Positions 22,615-31,874 of a stretch of DNA of 64,000 bases are shown one piece after another (position 1 is the first letter of the stretch; every line of letters begins with the position of its first letter). Origin of the DNA: Bradyrhizobium sp. 1 (lineage in GTDB: Bacteria; Pseudomonadota; Alphaproteobacteria; Rhizobiales; Xanthobacteraceae); contig NZ_JADPJH010000010.1 in assembly GCF_023073315.1 (NCBI RefSeq), forward strand, positions 62,001 through 126,000, written 5' to 3'. The position numbers and the translations under genes were made by a program. Below the pieces are notes generated by a model. That model saw nothing but the letters and a program-made list of their open reading frames with translations. It was not told the DNA's origin and did not search any database.

Positions 22615-23799
22615 TTAAGTCTCCACCAGGCCCTTGGTGGAGCCGCTGGCGGTGGAATCCTTACGGCCGTGAGCCAGCGCCAGATAGGATTCCGAGCTCA
22701 TCTCGATCAGGCGCGACGCCGTCCGCTTGAACTCCATGGCCTCGTTGCCCTCATGGGCGAGGTAGAGCGAGATCGGGTTGGCATCGGCCGAGGCCATCAG
22801 CTTCACGGCATTGTCATAGAGCGTATCGATCAGCGTGATGAAGCGCTTGGCGGAATTGCGCTGGGAGAGGTCCATCACTGGAATATGGTCGACCAGGATG
22901 GTGTGATAGTCGTGGGCCAGCCTGAGGTAGTCGGATGCACCCAGCGGCTTCTCGCAGAGATCGGCGAAGGCGAAGCGCGCCACGCCGTGAGCCGAGCACG
23001 GCACGTGCAGGATGCGGCCCTTGATCGCGATGTCGCGCGACTTGCATTTGGCGTTGCCTGATATCTTCGACCAGGCGCGGTTGAGCGCTTCGTCGGCATC
23101 GCCATCCGCCGGCGTCAGCCACATCGGCACGCCCTGGAGCTTTTCCAGCCGGAAGTCGGTGCGCGCATCGAGCCGCGCGACGTCCATATGGTCGGTGATC
23201 TGCTTGATGAAGGGCAGGAACAGCGAACGGTTGAGGCCGCCCTTGTAGAGATCGTCGGGCGCGACGTTGGAGGTTGCGACCACCACGGTGCCGAGCTCGA
23301 ACAATTTGGCGAACAGGCGCCCCAGGATCATCGCATCCGCGATGTCGGTGACGTGGAATTCGTCGAAGCAGAGCAGCCAGCTCTCCTCGAAGATCGCGTT
23401 CGCCGTGAGCACCATGACGTCGCCATCGGCGATCTCGCCGCGCGCGATGCTCTGGCGATAATCGTAGATGCGCTCATGCACATCGGCCATGAATTCGTGG
23501 AAATGCGCGCGGCGCTTGTGCTCGACGGTCGAGTGCTGGAAGAACAAATCCATCAGCATGGTCTTGCCGCGACCGACCTCGCCGTGGATGTAGAGCCCGC
23601 GCGGCGCCTCGTCCTTGTCGCTGCTGAACAGGCGGGCGAGCAGGCCCTGCTTGCGCTGCGGCTTGTAGTTGGCGAGCCGCTGGTCAAGCGCCGCATAGGC
23701 CTCGGCGACCTCGGCCTGCGCAGCATCGGGCTCGATCGCGCCGGACGCGATCTGGGCCTGGTATGCCTCGCGGAATGAGGAATTCGGAGTGGAGAGCAT
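22615..23799 (-). CDS. zapE: Cell division protein ZapE (AFG1-like ATPase)
   Basis: A 394-residue P-loop ATPase of the AFG1/ZapE family. The Walker A motif is GEVGRGKTMLMD (about residue 73), followed by HFHEFMADVH and the Walker B motif LLCFDEFHVTDIADAMIL (about 140). FRRTASRL-type SKRTASRLIEM is near the C-terminus (here FKRTASRLIEM). ZapE associates with the divisome in E. coli and its mitochondrial relative handles respiratory proteins. It lies upstream of mdh with a 185-base gap. Confidence 0.93.
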   Translation of the reverse strand: MLSTPNSSFREAYQAQIASGAIEPDAAQAEVAEAYAALDQRLANYKPQRKQGLLARLFSSDKDEAPRGLYIHGEVGRGKTMLMDLFFQHSTVEHKRRAHFHEFMADVHERIYDYRQSIARGEIADGDVMVLTANAIFEESWLLCFDEFHVTDIADAMILGRLFAKLFELGTVVVATSNVAPDDLYKGGLNRSLFLPFIKQITDHMDVARLDARTDFRLEKLQGVPMWLTPADGDADEALNRAWSKISGNAKCKSRDIAIKGRILHVPCSAHGVARFAFADLCEKPLGASDYLRLAHDYHTILVDHIPVMDLSQRNSAKRFITLIDTLYDNAVKLMASADANPISLYLAHEGNEAMEFKRTASRLIEMSSESYLALAHGRKDSTASGSTKGLVET

Positions 23800-23993
23800 G
23801 GCCCTTTACCGCCAGAGATGGGCGGAAATTGCAACCATCTATTGGCGCAACGGCGTATGCGCCCGGCCCTTCGAGGAATGATCGCGCGTAAACACGGACC
23901 TCAATGCAGGTGCGTGCTCGACCTGCCAAACGGATCCATTCTTGCGCTTCTCGAGGCTAGAATATACCTATTGAGGAACCAAGGAACCTCGGC

Positions 23994-24248
23994 ATGGCGC
24001 TTAGCATCAAGGACCCTGAAACGGAGCAATTGGCGCGGGCTCTGGCGCAATTGACCGGCGAGAACATCACGACCGCGACCAAGCGCGCCATCGAAGAGCG
24101 ATTGCGCCGGCTCGGCGGTCAAACCCGCAAAGACGCGCTACTGGAAGACATGGCCGAGATCAGGCGACGCTGGAGCGAAATGCGAGTCGTGGATGACCGC
24201 ACGCCTGAGGAAATTCTCGAATACGACGAGCATGGGTTGCCACGCTGA
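23994..24248 (+). CDS. vapB: VapB-family antitoxin
   Basis: An 84-residue antitoxin. The N-terminal half (MALSIKDPETEQLARALAQL, then GENITTATKRAIEERLRRLG) is the DNA-binding motif of the Rv0623/PSK-type VapB family. The C-terminal half (DMAEIRRRWSEMRVVDDRTPEEILEYD) is the acidic toxin-wrapping tail. The gene precedes the PIN toxin and overlaps it by one base (TGATG). The pair is expected to repress its own promoter; TATACCTAT about 25 bases upstream of the ATG is a possible -10. Confidence 0.88.
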   Translation: MALSIKDPETEQLARALAQLTGENITTATKRAIEERLRRLGGQTRKDALLEDMAEIRRRWSEMRVVDDRTPEEILEYDEHGLPR

Positions 24249-24649
24249 TGGTGATCGATACATCGGCGATCGTGGCAATCGCACTCAATGAAGCCGATGC
24301 AGCGAATATCGAGCGATTGATCGTGGACGATCCGATCCGCCTGATCTCAGCGGCAACGGTGCTTGAAGCAACGATGGTGATCGAGACACGGTTAGGTGAT
24401 GCGGGCGGGCGCGAGTTCGATCTCTGGCTCGTCAAGATCGGCGCCGAGATCGTGGCGGTCGATGCTGGACAAGCCGATGCAGCACGGCGCGCCTGGCGGC
24501 GCTACGGGAAAGGGCGGCACGCCGCGTCGCTCAATTATGGGGACTGCTTTTCCTACGCGCTGGCTATGACCCGCAACGAGCCGCTGTTGTTCAAGGGCGA
24601 GGACTTCGCGAAGACCGACGTCGCTCGCCCCGGCATGGCGCCGCGATAA
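24248..24649 (+). CDS. vapC: VapC-family PIN-domain ribonuclease toxin
   Basis: A 133-residue PIN-domain protein. The four acidic residues of the metal site are visible: Asp4 (MVIDTSAIV), Glu40 (ATVLEATMV), Asp99 (NYGDCFSYALA) and Asp119 (LFKGEDFAKTDV). VapC toxins cut tRNA or rRNA at single sites; the target here is not known. It shares its start with the end of vapB and ends 30 bases before a convergent gene. The full active site suggests a working toxin. It is short, isolated and flanked by housekeeping genes, as is usual for acquired VapBC pairs. Confidence 0.92.
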   Translation: MVIDTSAIVAIALNEADAANIERLIVDDPIRLISAATVLEATMVIETRLGDAGGREFDLWLVKIGAEIVAVDAGQADAARRAWRRYGKGRHAASLNYGDCFSYALAMTRNEPLLFKGEDFAKTDVARPGMAPR

Positions 24650-24679
24650 CGACGCGACGAGCCAAAGCATAATGAAGTC

Positions 24680-25216
24680 TCACTCACACAACTCGTAGGC
24701 GTCCTCGACCACGTAGGGGCCACCGCCCGTCGATGCGCGGGACGAGAACAAGACAAAACGTTCGGCCGTGAACGCCTTGCTCGGAAAATAGCCGCGCATC
24801 GAGAGATAGTCGGCGACGTCGCGGTCGGTGGCGTCGTGCAGGCGGGCCAGCGTGACATGCGGGATGAACTTGCGTCCCTCGGGGTCGAGGCCGATCCGCT
24901 GCATCAAGCGTTCGAGCTCGGCCTGCAATTCCATCAGCGGCTTGCTCGGCGCGATGGTGGCGACCACCGCGCGCGGCTTGCGGCCGCCAAAACTCTGCAA
25001 GCCCTGCACCTTGACCTCGAACGGCTTGCGGTCGACGCGAAACAGCATCGAGGCGATCTCGTTGGCGGACAGGCCGTCGATATCGCCGATGAAGCGCAGG
25101 GTGACGTGATAATTTTCGGGATCGATCCAGCGGGCGCCTGGAAGGCCACCTCGCAAATTGGAGAGCGTCTGGCAGACCTCGTCCGGAATTTCCAGACCAG
25201 TAAACAAACGCGGCAT
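24680..25216 (-). CDS. thpR: RNA 2',3'-cyclic phosphodiesterase (2'-5' RNA ligase family)
   Basis: A 178-residue protein of the 2H phosphoesterase superfamily. The two HxTx catalytic motifs are HVTLRFIG (about residue 42) and HVTLARLH (about residue 125). The N-terminus MPRLFTGLEIPDEV is typical. It hydrolyses 2',3'-cyclic phosphate ends of RNA and can join tRNA halves in vitro. The start at 25216 fits the family; another ATG at 25243 has a GAGG site and would add nine residues. It lies convergent with vapC. Confidence 0.9.
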   Translation of the reverse strand: MPRLFTGLEIPDEVCQTLSNLRGGLPGARWIDPENYHVTLRFIGDIDGLSANEIASMLFRVDRKPFEVKVQGLQSFGGRKPRAVVATIAPSKPLMELQAELERLMQRIGLDPEGRKFIPHVTLARLHDATDRDVADYLSMRGYFPSKAFTAERFVLFSSRASTGGGPYVVEDAYELCE

Positions 25217-25395
25217 CGTTTCGCACTCCCGATGCTTGGGCATGATCCCTCAAGGAGAGATCATATCCAAATTTTAGAGCCGGCGACGAATCATCTGTAG
25301 CTTGATTCCTATCGCGTTTGTGTGACTCTGCGAAGAGTCGCGCGCCTCACTCCGGTAAAACACTGGGAATTAGGGTTAGCGCTGCCTGCTTTTCA

Positions 25396-26085
25396 TCATC
25401 GCTGCTCGCTTATGTTGCGCAAAAATGCCTCCACGGTGGGCATCATGTTGCCGACGATGATGTCGACGCCGGCCGCGGTCGGATGAATGCCGTCGGCCTG
25501 GTTGAGCTTGGCGTCAGCCGCGACACCGTCGAGGAAGAACGGATAAAGCGGCACGTCGAATTTTTTCGCCAGATCCGGATAAATCGAATTGAAGCGCGCG
25601 GCATAGTCGGCGCCGTAGTTCGGCGGCGCCAGCATGCCACACAGCATCACAGGGATATTGCGCGCCTTGAGACGCTGGACGATGTCGGTCAGCGCGGCGC
25701 GCGTCAAATCGGGATCGATGCCGCGCAGCGCGTCGTTGGCGCCGAGCTCGACGATCACCCCTTCGGTTCCGTCAGGGACCGACCAATCGAGCCGGTCGCG
25801 GCCGCCGGAGGAGGTGTCGCCGGACACCCCGGCATTGGTCATGTCGACGTCTATGCCTTTGGCCTGCAAGGCTTTTTGAAGTTTGGTGGGGAACGCCTGC
25901 TGGGCCGGAAGGCCGAGGCCGGCGCTTAAGGAATCGCCGAGAACGACAAGTTTGAGCGGTTTTGTCGCGTCCGCCCAAGCCGGGTTCACAACCGTCATCA
26001 AAGCGAGCATCAACACGGCTATGTGCATGAAGAATCCGTAACGCCTCTCGACCGCGCGTACGGAGTTGCCATATGACCGGACCAT
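25396..26085 (-). CDS. Arylesterase, GDSL/TesA-like lipase
   Basis: An SGNH-fold esterase. After a signal peptide (hydrophobic run MHIAVLMLALMTVVNPAWA) come block I VVLGDSLSAGLGLP with the nucleophilic Ser, block II Gly in NAGVSGDTSSGG, block III Asn in ELGANDALRG, and the C-terminal Asp-x2-His in QADGIHPTAAG. The enzyme is expected in the periplasm and may act on aryl esters, acyl-CoA or lysophospholipids. E. coli tesA is likewise divergent from ybbA-ybbP, so the neighbourhood is conserved. The start is uncertain: ATG at 26085 overlaps the start of the divergent gene, while ATG at 26028 places the signal peptide at the N-terminus. Confidence 0.9.
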   Translation of the reverse strand: MVRSYGNSVRAVERRYGFFMHIAVLMLALMTVVNPAWADATKPLKLVVLGDSLSAGLGLPAQQAFPTKLQKALQAKGIDVDMTNAGVSGDTSSGGRDRLDWSVPDGTEGVIVELGANDALRGIDPDLTRAALTDIVQRLKARNIPVMLCGMLAPPNYGADYAARFNSIYPDLAKKFDVPLYPFFLDGVAADAKLNQADGIHPTAAGVDIIVGNMMPTVEAFLRNISEQR

Positions 26086-26803
26086 GGACACTCGCATCGA
26101 ATCCTCTTCGCTCACCGCCTCGGCGGACACCATCGCCATCTCCAACGTCAATCTGTCATTGGGCACGGGGGCGGCACGCGTTCACATCCTCAAGGATATC
26201 AGCTTGCGGGTCGGCTCGGGCGAGACGATCGGCCTGATCGGCCCGTCAGGCTCGGGCAAATCCACGCTGCTGATGGTGATGGCGGGGCTGGAGCGTCCTG
26301 ATAGCGGAGAGGTGGTGGTGTCAGGCACGCCTTTCAATGCCCTCGACGAAGACGCGCTGGCCCGCTTCCGCGGCCGCCAGGTCGGCATCGTCTTCCAGTC
26401 CTTCCACCTGATCCCGACCATGACCGCGCTGGAGAACGTCGCGGTGCCGCTCGAGCTTGCCGGCAATCCGGATGCTGCGAAGCGCGCGGCGCAGGAGCTG
26501 CAATCGGTCGGGCTCGGCGATCGCCTGCATCACTATCCGACGCAGCTCTCCGGCGGCGAGCAGCAGCGCGTCGCGCTCGCGCGCGCGCTGGCGCCCGACC
26601 CCGCCATCCTCGTCGCGGACGAGCCGACCGGCAATCTCGACGAGACCACCGGAAAGCAGATCGTCGATCTGCTGTTTAGCAAGCATACCGAGCGCGGCAT
26701 GACCTTAGTGCTGGTGACGCACGATTCCTCGCTGGCGCATCGCTGCGATCGCGTCATCCGCCTGCGCTCGGGCCGCATCGACACGCAGTCTGCTCCCGCA
26801 TGA
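26084..26803 (+). CDS. ABC transporter ATP-binding protein (YbbA/LolD-like)
   Basis: A 239-residue ABC ATPase. Walker [17 protein letters not shown] (about 50-65), Q-loop [17 protein letters not shown], signature [16 protein letters not shown], Walker [14 protein letters not shown] and the H-loop [10 protein letters not shown] are all intact. The MacB/LolD subgroup features ([17 protein letters not shown]) are clear. It overlaps the permease gene by four bases (ATGA), so the two form one exporter. An in-frame ATG 18 bases upstream (26066) is a possible start. It is divergent from the esterase. Confidence 0.94.
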   Translation: MDTRIESSSLTASADTIAISNVNLSLGTGAARVHILKDISLRVGSGETIGLIGPSGSGKSTLLMVMAGLERPDSGEVVVSGTPFNALDEDALARFRGRQVGIVFQSFHLIPTMTALENVAVPLELAGNPDAAKRAAQELQSVGLGDRLHHYPTQLSGGEQQRVALARALAPDPAILVADEPTGNLDETTGKQIVDLLFSKHTERGMTLVLVTHDSSLAHRCDRVIRLRSGRIDTQSAPA

Positions 26804-29370
26804 GCTCGGCAGTCGAACCGTTCGCGAAGCCCAACGGCGTCGCGCTGGCGCTGCGTTATGCGCTGCGCGAATTACGCGGCGGCCTGCGCGGCTTCTATGT
26901 CTTCATTGCCTGCATCGCGCTCGGCGTGATGGCGATTGCCGGCGTCGGCTCGGTGTCGGCAAGCCTGAGCGACGGTCTCGCCCGCGAGGGCCGCACGCTG
27001 CTTGGCGGCGACGTCTCGTTCGTATTGTTCCAGCGCGAGGCCAAGCCCGAGGAAGTCGCCTTCCTGCGTTCGCGCGGCACCGTCTCGACCGCGGCAACCC
27101 TGCGCGGCATGGCGCGCTCGGCCGACGGCCAGCTCGCGCTGGTCGAGATGAAGGCGGTCGACGACACCTATCCGATGCTCGGCCAATTGACGCTGGCGCC
27201 ACAGCTGGCGATGTCCGATCTGCTCGCGGAGCGCGACGGCGCGTTCGGCGCCGCCGCCGATCCGACGCTGCTGGCGCGAATGTCGCTCAAGACCGGCGAC
27301 CGCGTCACCGTCGGGTCTGCGACCTTCCAGATCCGCAGCACGGTCGAGGCCGAGCCCGACAAGCTCGCCGGCGGCATCGGTTTTGGTCCGCGTTTCCTGA
27401 TCAGCGAGGCGGGCCTGAAGGCCACCGGACTGATCCAGCCCGGCAGCCTGGTGCGCTGGGTCTACCGGGTGAAGCTGCCTGATATCGGCAACAGCGAGCG
27501 CGCCACTGAGGCCTTCATCGCGGACTCGCGTAACGCTGCGCCGCAGGCCGGCTGGGAAGTCCGCAGCCGCTCCAATGCCTCGCCGCAGCTCGAGCGCAAT
27601 ATCAGCCGCTTCACACAGTTTTTGACCTTGGTCGGCCTTGCCGCGCTGCTGGTCGGCGGCGTCGGCGTCGCCAACGCCGTGAGGAGCCATATCGACCGCA
27701 GGCTCGAGGTGATCGCGGCCCTCAAGGCCGTCGGCGCGACGGGCCGCGACGTGTTCGGCATCTATCTCGCGCAGGTTCTTCTGCTGGCCGCGATCGGTTC
27801 GGTGATCGGGCTCGCACTCGGCGCCGCCATGCCCTTCGCCATCGTCGGCTTGTTCGGAAAACTGTTGCCGCTGCCGGTGGTGCCGGCCGTGCATGCCGAT
27901 GAACTCGCGCTCTCCTTCGTCTATGGCCTGCTTACCGCGCTCGCCTTCGGCCTGTGGCCGCTCGGGCGCGTGCACGACGTGCCGGTGGCCGCGCTGTTCC
28001 GTGACACCATCAGCTCCGAGTGGCACCGGCCGCGCTGGAGCTATCTCGTGTTCATGGCCGTCGTGGTCGCCCTGCTGATCGCGGTGGTGATCGGATTGTC
28101 TTTCGACAAGCGCATCGCTGCGGTGTTCGTGGCCTCATCCGTCGTCGTGTTCGCGCTGCTGCGCGGCATCGCTGTCCTGCTCATGACGATCGCGCGGCGG
28201 CTGCCACGGTCGCGGCTGCCGATGCTGCGGCTGGCGGTCGCCAACATCCACCGGCCCGGCGCGCTGACGCCCTCGGTCGTGCTGTCGCTGGGCCTGGGCT
28301 TGGCCGTGCTCGTCACCATCACCCAGATCGACGGCAATCTGCGCCGGCAGTTCCTGGCCGCGCTGCCCGAGCACGCGCCGTCGTTCTTCTTCATCGACAT
28401 CCCGAGCACGCAGTCCGCACCGTTCGACGATTATTTGCGCCAGATCGCCCCTGGCGCGAAGGTCGAGGACGTGCCGATGCTGCGCGGGCGCATCGTCGGA
28501 GCGCGAGGCGTGCGCGCCGAGGACATCAAGCCCACCACCGATGCCGAATGGGTGCTGCAAAGCGACCGCGGCCTGACCTATACCGCCGAGCTCCCGAAAG
28601 GCTCCAAGGTGGTCGAGGGCGAATGGTGGAGCGCCGACTATTCGGGCCCGCCGCTGGTCTCGATGGAGAAGAAGATCGCCGACGGCCTCGGTCTCAAGGT
28701 CGGGGACGAGGTCGTGGTCAATGTGCTCGGGCGCGACATCCCCGCCAAGATCGGCAATCTGCGCACCATCGACTGGCAGGGACTCGGCATCAATTTCGTC
28801 CTCGTTTTCTCACCGAACGCCTTCAAGGGCGCGCCGCATACCCATATCGCGACGCTGACGGAGAGCGGCGGCACTGCCGAGGCCGACGGCAAGATCATCA
28901 AGCAGGTCGCCGACGCCTATCCGATGGTAACCAGCGTGCGCGTGCGCGAGGTCATGGAGACGGTCGGCGCGGTCGTGACCAATCTGGCGCTGGCGATCCG
29001 CGGCGCCAGCGCGATCACCCTGATCTCGGCGATCCTGGTGCTGGGCGGGGCGCTCGCCGCCGGCCACCGCCACCGGGTCTACGATGCGGTGATCCTCAAG
29101 ACCCTGGGCGCGACGCGGCTGCGGCTGCTCGGCGCCTATGCCCTCGAATACCTTTTGATCGGGCTGGCCACCGCGGTGTTCGGCGTGATCGCCGGCAGCA
29201 TCGCCGCCTGGATGATCGTGACGCGGCTGATGACGCTGAGTTTCGTCTGGCAGGCCGGCAGCGCGGCCGGCGTGGTCGTGGCCGCCCTGATCGTCACCGT
29301 CGGGCTCGGGCTCGCCGGCACGCTGCTGGCGTTGAACAAAAAGCCCGCCACGGTGTTGCGCAATTTGTGA
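26800..29370 (+). CDS. FtsX-like ABC transporter permease (YbbP-like)
   Basis: An 856-residue permease with two FtsX-type halves. The first membrane helix is near residues 28-50 (GFYVFIACIALGVMAIAGVG), a large periplasmic part follows, then three helices near 270-390 (LTLVGLAALLVGGVGVANAV), a middle pair near 415-465, a second periplasmic part (about 500-720) and three C-terminal helices (about 730-845). LGGDVSFVLFQREAKPEE resembles MacB-like periplasmic domains. E. coli YbbAP has the same layout, with an unsettled substrate, probably a hydrophobic molecule extracted from the inner membrane. It is translationally coupled to the ATPase. Confidence 0.92.
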   Translation: MSSAVEPFAKPNGVALALRYALRELRGGLRGFYVFIACIALGVMAIAGVGSVSASLSDGLAREGRTLLGGDVSFVLFQREAKPEEVAFLRSRGTVSTAATLRGMARSADGQLALVEMKAVDDTYPMLGQLTLAPQLAMSDLLAERDGAFGAAADPTLLARMSLKTGDRVTVGSATFQIRSTVEAEPDKLAGGIGFGPRFLISEAGLKATGLIQPGSLVRWVYRVKLPDIGNSERATEAFIADSRNAAPQAGWEVRSRSNASPQLERNISRFTQFLTLVGLAALLVGGVGVANAVRSHIDRRLEVIAALKAVGATGRDVFGIYLAQVLLLAAIGSVIGLALGAAMPFAIVGLFGKLLPLPVVPAVHADELALSFVYGLLTALAFGLWPLGRVHDVPVAALFRDTISSEWHRPRWSYLVFMAVVVALLIAVVIGLSFDKRIAAVFVASSVVVFALLRGIAVLLMTIARRLPRSRLPMLRLAVANIHRPGALTPSVVLSLGLGLAVLVTITQIDGNLRRQFLAALPEHAPSFFFIDIPSTQSAPFDDYLRQIAPGAKVEDVPMLRGRIVGARGVRAEDIKPTTDAEWVLQSDRGLTYTAELPKGSKVVEGEWWSADYSGPPLVSMEKKIADGLGLKVGDEVVVNVLGRDIPAKIGNLRTIDWQGLGINFVLVFSPNAFKGAPHTHIATLTESGGTAEADGKIIKQVADAYPMVTSVRVREVMETVGAVVTNLALAIRGASAITLISAILVLGGALAAGHRHRVYDAVILKTLGATRLRLLGAYALEYLLIGLATAVFGVIAGSIAAWMIVTRLMTLSFVWQAGSAAGVVVAALIVTVGLGLAGTLLALNKKPATVLRNL

Positions 29371-29640
29371 CAAAAGGTAGCGGCCAGCCGCGCGGGAGCG
29401 GAATCGCACGATTCCTGCGATTAACCACGTCCGCTCGTCTGGATTGCAGCCAAGGGCGACATTCAGCCGCGCGTGGACGGTTGCAGCTAATGTGTTAGTT
29501 TCCCACATATCGAGTGGGTTCGGAGCCCGGATTGTTAGCCAAAATTTAGTCGGCAGACAGCGGTATCCGAGATAGAATTTGACGAACCGGCGGCATGGCG
29601 ACCCTCATGCCGGACCGGGCCAACCAACGGGAATTCGACC

Positions 29641-30432
29641 ATGTCGGACCTAGACCGCAATTACGCTTCTCCTTTCGGCAGGGCCGCCGGGCGTGTTGAC
29701 GCCGCGACGGTCGACGCCGGCCTGCGCGCCTACATGCTGCGCATCTACAATTACATGAGCATCGGCCTGGCCATCACCGGCCTGGCCGCGCTCGGTGTCT
29801 ACATGGCTGCCGTGACTGATGTTCCGACCCCGGAAGCGGTCCGCGTCGGCAAGCTGTTCCTGACGCCGTTCGGCTACGCGATGTTCGTCAGCCCCCTGAA
29901 GTGGCTGTTCATGCTCGCGCCGCTCGCCATGGTGTTCGTGATCTCGGCGGGCATCAACCGTCTCGCTCCCTCGACCGCCCAGATCCTGTTCTGGGTGTTC
30001 GCGGCGCTGATGGGCGTCTCGCTGTCCTCGATCTTCCTGGTGTTCACGCACACCTCGATCGTCCGGGTGTTCTTCATCACCGCGGCGACCTTCGGTGCGC
30101 TCAGTCTCTACGGCTACACCACCAAGCGTGATCTGACCGGAATGGGCTCGTTCCTGTTCATGGGCCTGATCGGCATCATCATCGCGAGCCTGGTGAACCT
30201 GTTCCTGGCGAGTTCGGTGCTGCAGTTCGTGGTGTCCGTGGTCGGCGTGCTGGTGTTCGCGGGCCTCACCGCCTGGGATACGCAGCGGCTGAAGAACGAC
30301 TACATCTACGGCTACGCATCGGCCGGCGGTGACATCGCAGAGCGTGCGGCCATCACCGGCGCCCTGTCGCTGTACCTGAACTTCATCAACCTGTTCACGC
30401 TGCTCCTGCAGCTCCTCGGCCAGCGCGACTAA
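29641..30432 (+). CDS. Bax inhibitor-1/YccA family membrane protein
   Basis: A 263-residue multi-spanning protein with about seven membrane helices beginning near residue 38 (YNYMSIGLAITGLAALGVYM). The family signature appears in the last part: VFAGLTAWDTQRLKNDYIYG (about 205-225), followed by ALSLYLNFINLFTLLLQLLG. Eukaryotic relatives leak calcium and restrain cell death; bacterial members such as YccA interact with FtsH. The gene stands alone with a strong terminator. The 270 bases before it contain no other gene and presumably its promoter. Confidence 0.93.
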   Translation: MSDLDRNYASPFGRAAGRVDAATVDAGLRAYMLRIYNYMSIGLAITGLAALGVYMAAVTDVPTPEAVRVGKLFLTPFGYAMFVSPLKWLFMLAPLAMVFVISAGINRLAPSTAQILFWVFAALMGVSLSSIFLVFTHTSIVRVFFITAATFGALSLYGYTTKRDLTGMGSFLFMGLIGIIIASLVNLFLASSVLQFVVSVVGVLVFAGLTAWDTQRLKNDYIYGYASAGGDIAERAAITGALSLYLNFINLFTLLLQLLGQRD

Positions 30433-30460
30433 GCAATACGCACGAGAGAACGGACACGAG

Positions 30461-30486
30461 CCCCGGCCGAAAGGCCGGGGTTTTTG
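30461..30486 (+). terminator. Terminator after the Bax inhibitor-1 gene
   Basis: An 8-bp GC stem (30461-30468 with 30473-30480) closed by a GAAA tetraloop and followed by five T, 28 bases after the stop. Confidence 0.9.
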
Positions 30487-30513
30487 TTTGGGCCTGGGTG
30501 CAGCCACAAACGC

Positions 30514-30602
30514 CGTCATTGCGAGGAGCTCTCGCGACGAAGCAATCCAGAGTCCCTCCGCGGAGGCATTTCTGGATTGCTTCGCTGCGCGCGCAATGAC
30601 GG
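30514..30602. repeat. Palindromic repeat, CGTCATTGCGAG family, copy 2
   Basis: The outer arms are CGTCATTGCGAGG and CGCGCAATGACG, and the inner arms are GAAGCAATCCAGA and TCTGGATTGCTTCG. Same family as 7035-7122, with the inner palindrome about 30 bases apart. It lies between a terminator and the next gene. Confidence 0.85.
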
Positions 30603-30659
30603 GTGGGGCAACACCGGACCCTCTTCCAGCCGTCCCGGGAACGCTCTAATCTCACCGCC

Positions 30660-31190
30660 ATGTCCGCACCCGATATCAGGCCCACGCTTGAGGCCGACCT
30701 TCCCGCCATCACCGCCATCTACCAGCAGGCCGTCCGCGAGGGCACGGCGACGTTCGAGCTGGACCCGCCCGACCTTGCCGAAATGACGCGGCGCTATCGC
30801 ACGCTGGTCGACGGCGGCTATCCCTATTTCGTCGCCATGCTCGAGGGACGCGTGGCCGGCTACGCCTATGCCGGCGCCTACCGGCCGCGGCCGGCCTATC
30901 GCTTCACGGTCGAGAACTCGATCTATCTCGATCCGAGCTTCCATCGCCGCGGCATCGGCTCGTTGCTGCTGGAACGGCTGATCACCGAATGCGAGGCGCG
31001 CGGCTTCCGCCAGATGATCGCGGTGATCGGCGATTCCGCCAATGCCGGCTCGATCGGCGTGCACACCCGCGGCGGCTTCAAGATGATCGGCACGCATCCC
31101 AATGTCGGGCTGAAATTCGGCCGCTGGCTCGATACGGTGATGATGCAGCGGGATCTTGGCGAGGGCGCGAAGAGCGTGCCGACAAAATAG
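30660..31190 (+). CDS. GNAT family N-acetyltransferase (phosphinothricin acetyltransferase-like)
   Basis: A 176-residue acetyltransferase. RPTLEADLPAITAIYQQAV is the N-terminal strand and helix of the GNAT fold. The acetyl-CoA site is SFHRRGIGSLLLERLI (about 100-115), followed by IGDSANAGSIGVHTRGGFK. The phrase YAYAGAYRPRPAYRFTVENS is typical of the Pat/Bar/YwnH group, which acetylates phosphinothricin, methionine sulfone or related amino acids. The true substrate cannot be told. The ATG at 30660 gives the family N-terminus MSAPDIRPT. Confidence 0.92.
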   Translation: MSAPDIRPTLEADLPAITAIYQQAVREGTATFELDPPDLAEMTRRYRTLVDGGYPYFVAMLEGRVAGYAYAGAYRPRPAYRFTVENSIYLDPSFHRRGIGSLLLERLITECEARGFRQMIAVIGDSANAGSIGVHTRGGFKMIGTHPNVGLKFGRWLDTVMMQRDLGEGAKSVPTK

Positions 31191-31195
31191 GTCTC

Positions 31196-31334
31196 GTAGG
31201 GTGGGTTAGCCCCGCGGATTACGCGAAGCGCAAACCGCTAGGCGTAACCCACCTCTTGTGTTTCCGGGTCGACAGAAGTGGTGGGTTACGCCGAGCGACT
31301 GCGCTTCGCGCAGCGCGGGGCTAACCCACCCTAC
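31196..31334. repeat. Long palindrome with GTAGGGTGGGTTAGCCCC arms
   Basis: The ends are GTAGGGTGGGTTAGCCCCGCG and its inverse CGCGGGGCTAACCCACCCTAC. An inner pair (GCGTAACCCACC and GGTGGGTTACGCC) gives a second, nested stem. It lies between the convergent GNAT and DUF2794 genes. Confidence 0.85.
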
Positions 31335-31350
31335 GGCACCGTTCGTACGG

Positions 31351-31719
31351 CTACACCACCGCCAGCTTGCGATCGATGACCAGCAGCACGCGCTCGAGCT
31401 CGTGGCCGCGGCGCAGGATCAGGCCGGTCGCCGAGATCACGCTGTACATGCCCTGCTTGCGCGCGAGCCGCGGATCCTTCTCGATGCGATAGATCGGCAC
31501 TTCCGAGGCGCGGCGGAAGACCGAGAACACGGCGCGGTCCTTCAGGAAGTCGATGGCATAGTCGCGCCACTCGCCGTCGGCGACCATGCGGCCGTAGAGG
31601 TTGAGAATGCGGTGCAGCTCGAGCCGGTTGAACGTCACCCGGCTCAGTTGCGCCGTCGCAGCGGCGGGGTGCGCCGCCGCGCGCTGCCCGCTCGGATCGG
31701 CATCCTCCGACAGACTCAT
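31351..31719 (-). CDS. DUF2794 domain-containing protein
   Basis: A 122-residue soluble protein. The stretch from VTFNRLELHRILNLYGRMV to LILRRGHELERVLLVIDRKL matches DUF2794, an alphaproteobacterial family of unknown function. The first 25 residues are low-complexity. GEWRDYAIDFLKDRAVFSVF is the best conserved block. No catalytic or binding motif can be named. Its upstream gap is unusually long (532 bases) and contains a candidate small RNA on the opposite strand. Confidence 0.88.
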   Translation of the reverse strand: MSLSEDADPSGQRAAAHPAAATAQLSRVTFNRLELHRILNLYGRMVADGEWRDYAIDFLKDRAVFSVFRRASEVPIYRIEKDPRLARKQGMYSVISATGLILRRGHELERVLLVIDRKLAVV

Positions 31720-31874
31720 GGAACGCCTCCTGTCGCATGATCGCGTCCGCGAAAACCGTCCCCGGGGAAACGCGGATCATGACGTTTGCATGATTGCGCC
31801 AACCGCCCGCGACCGCAAGAGGTTCCCAACTCAACCTGCCGAAGGCAGGGCGCATCACCGCGCACGCAGGAGTA

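Noticed and set aside
26066..26086. Firm choice of start for the ABC ATPase
   Set aside because: ATG at 26066 and at 26084 both lack a clear ribosome site; I kept 26084 but do not claim it is proven.
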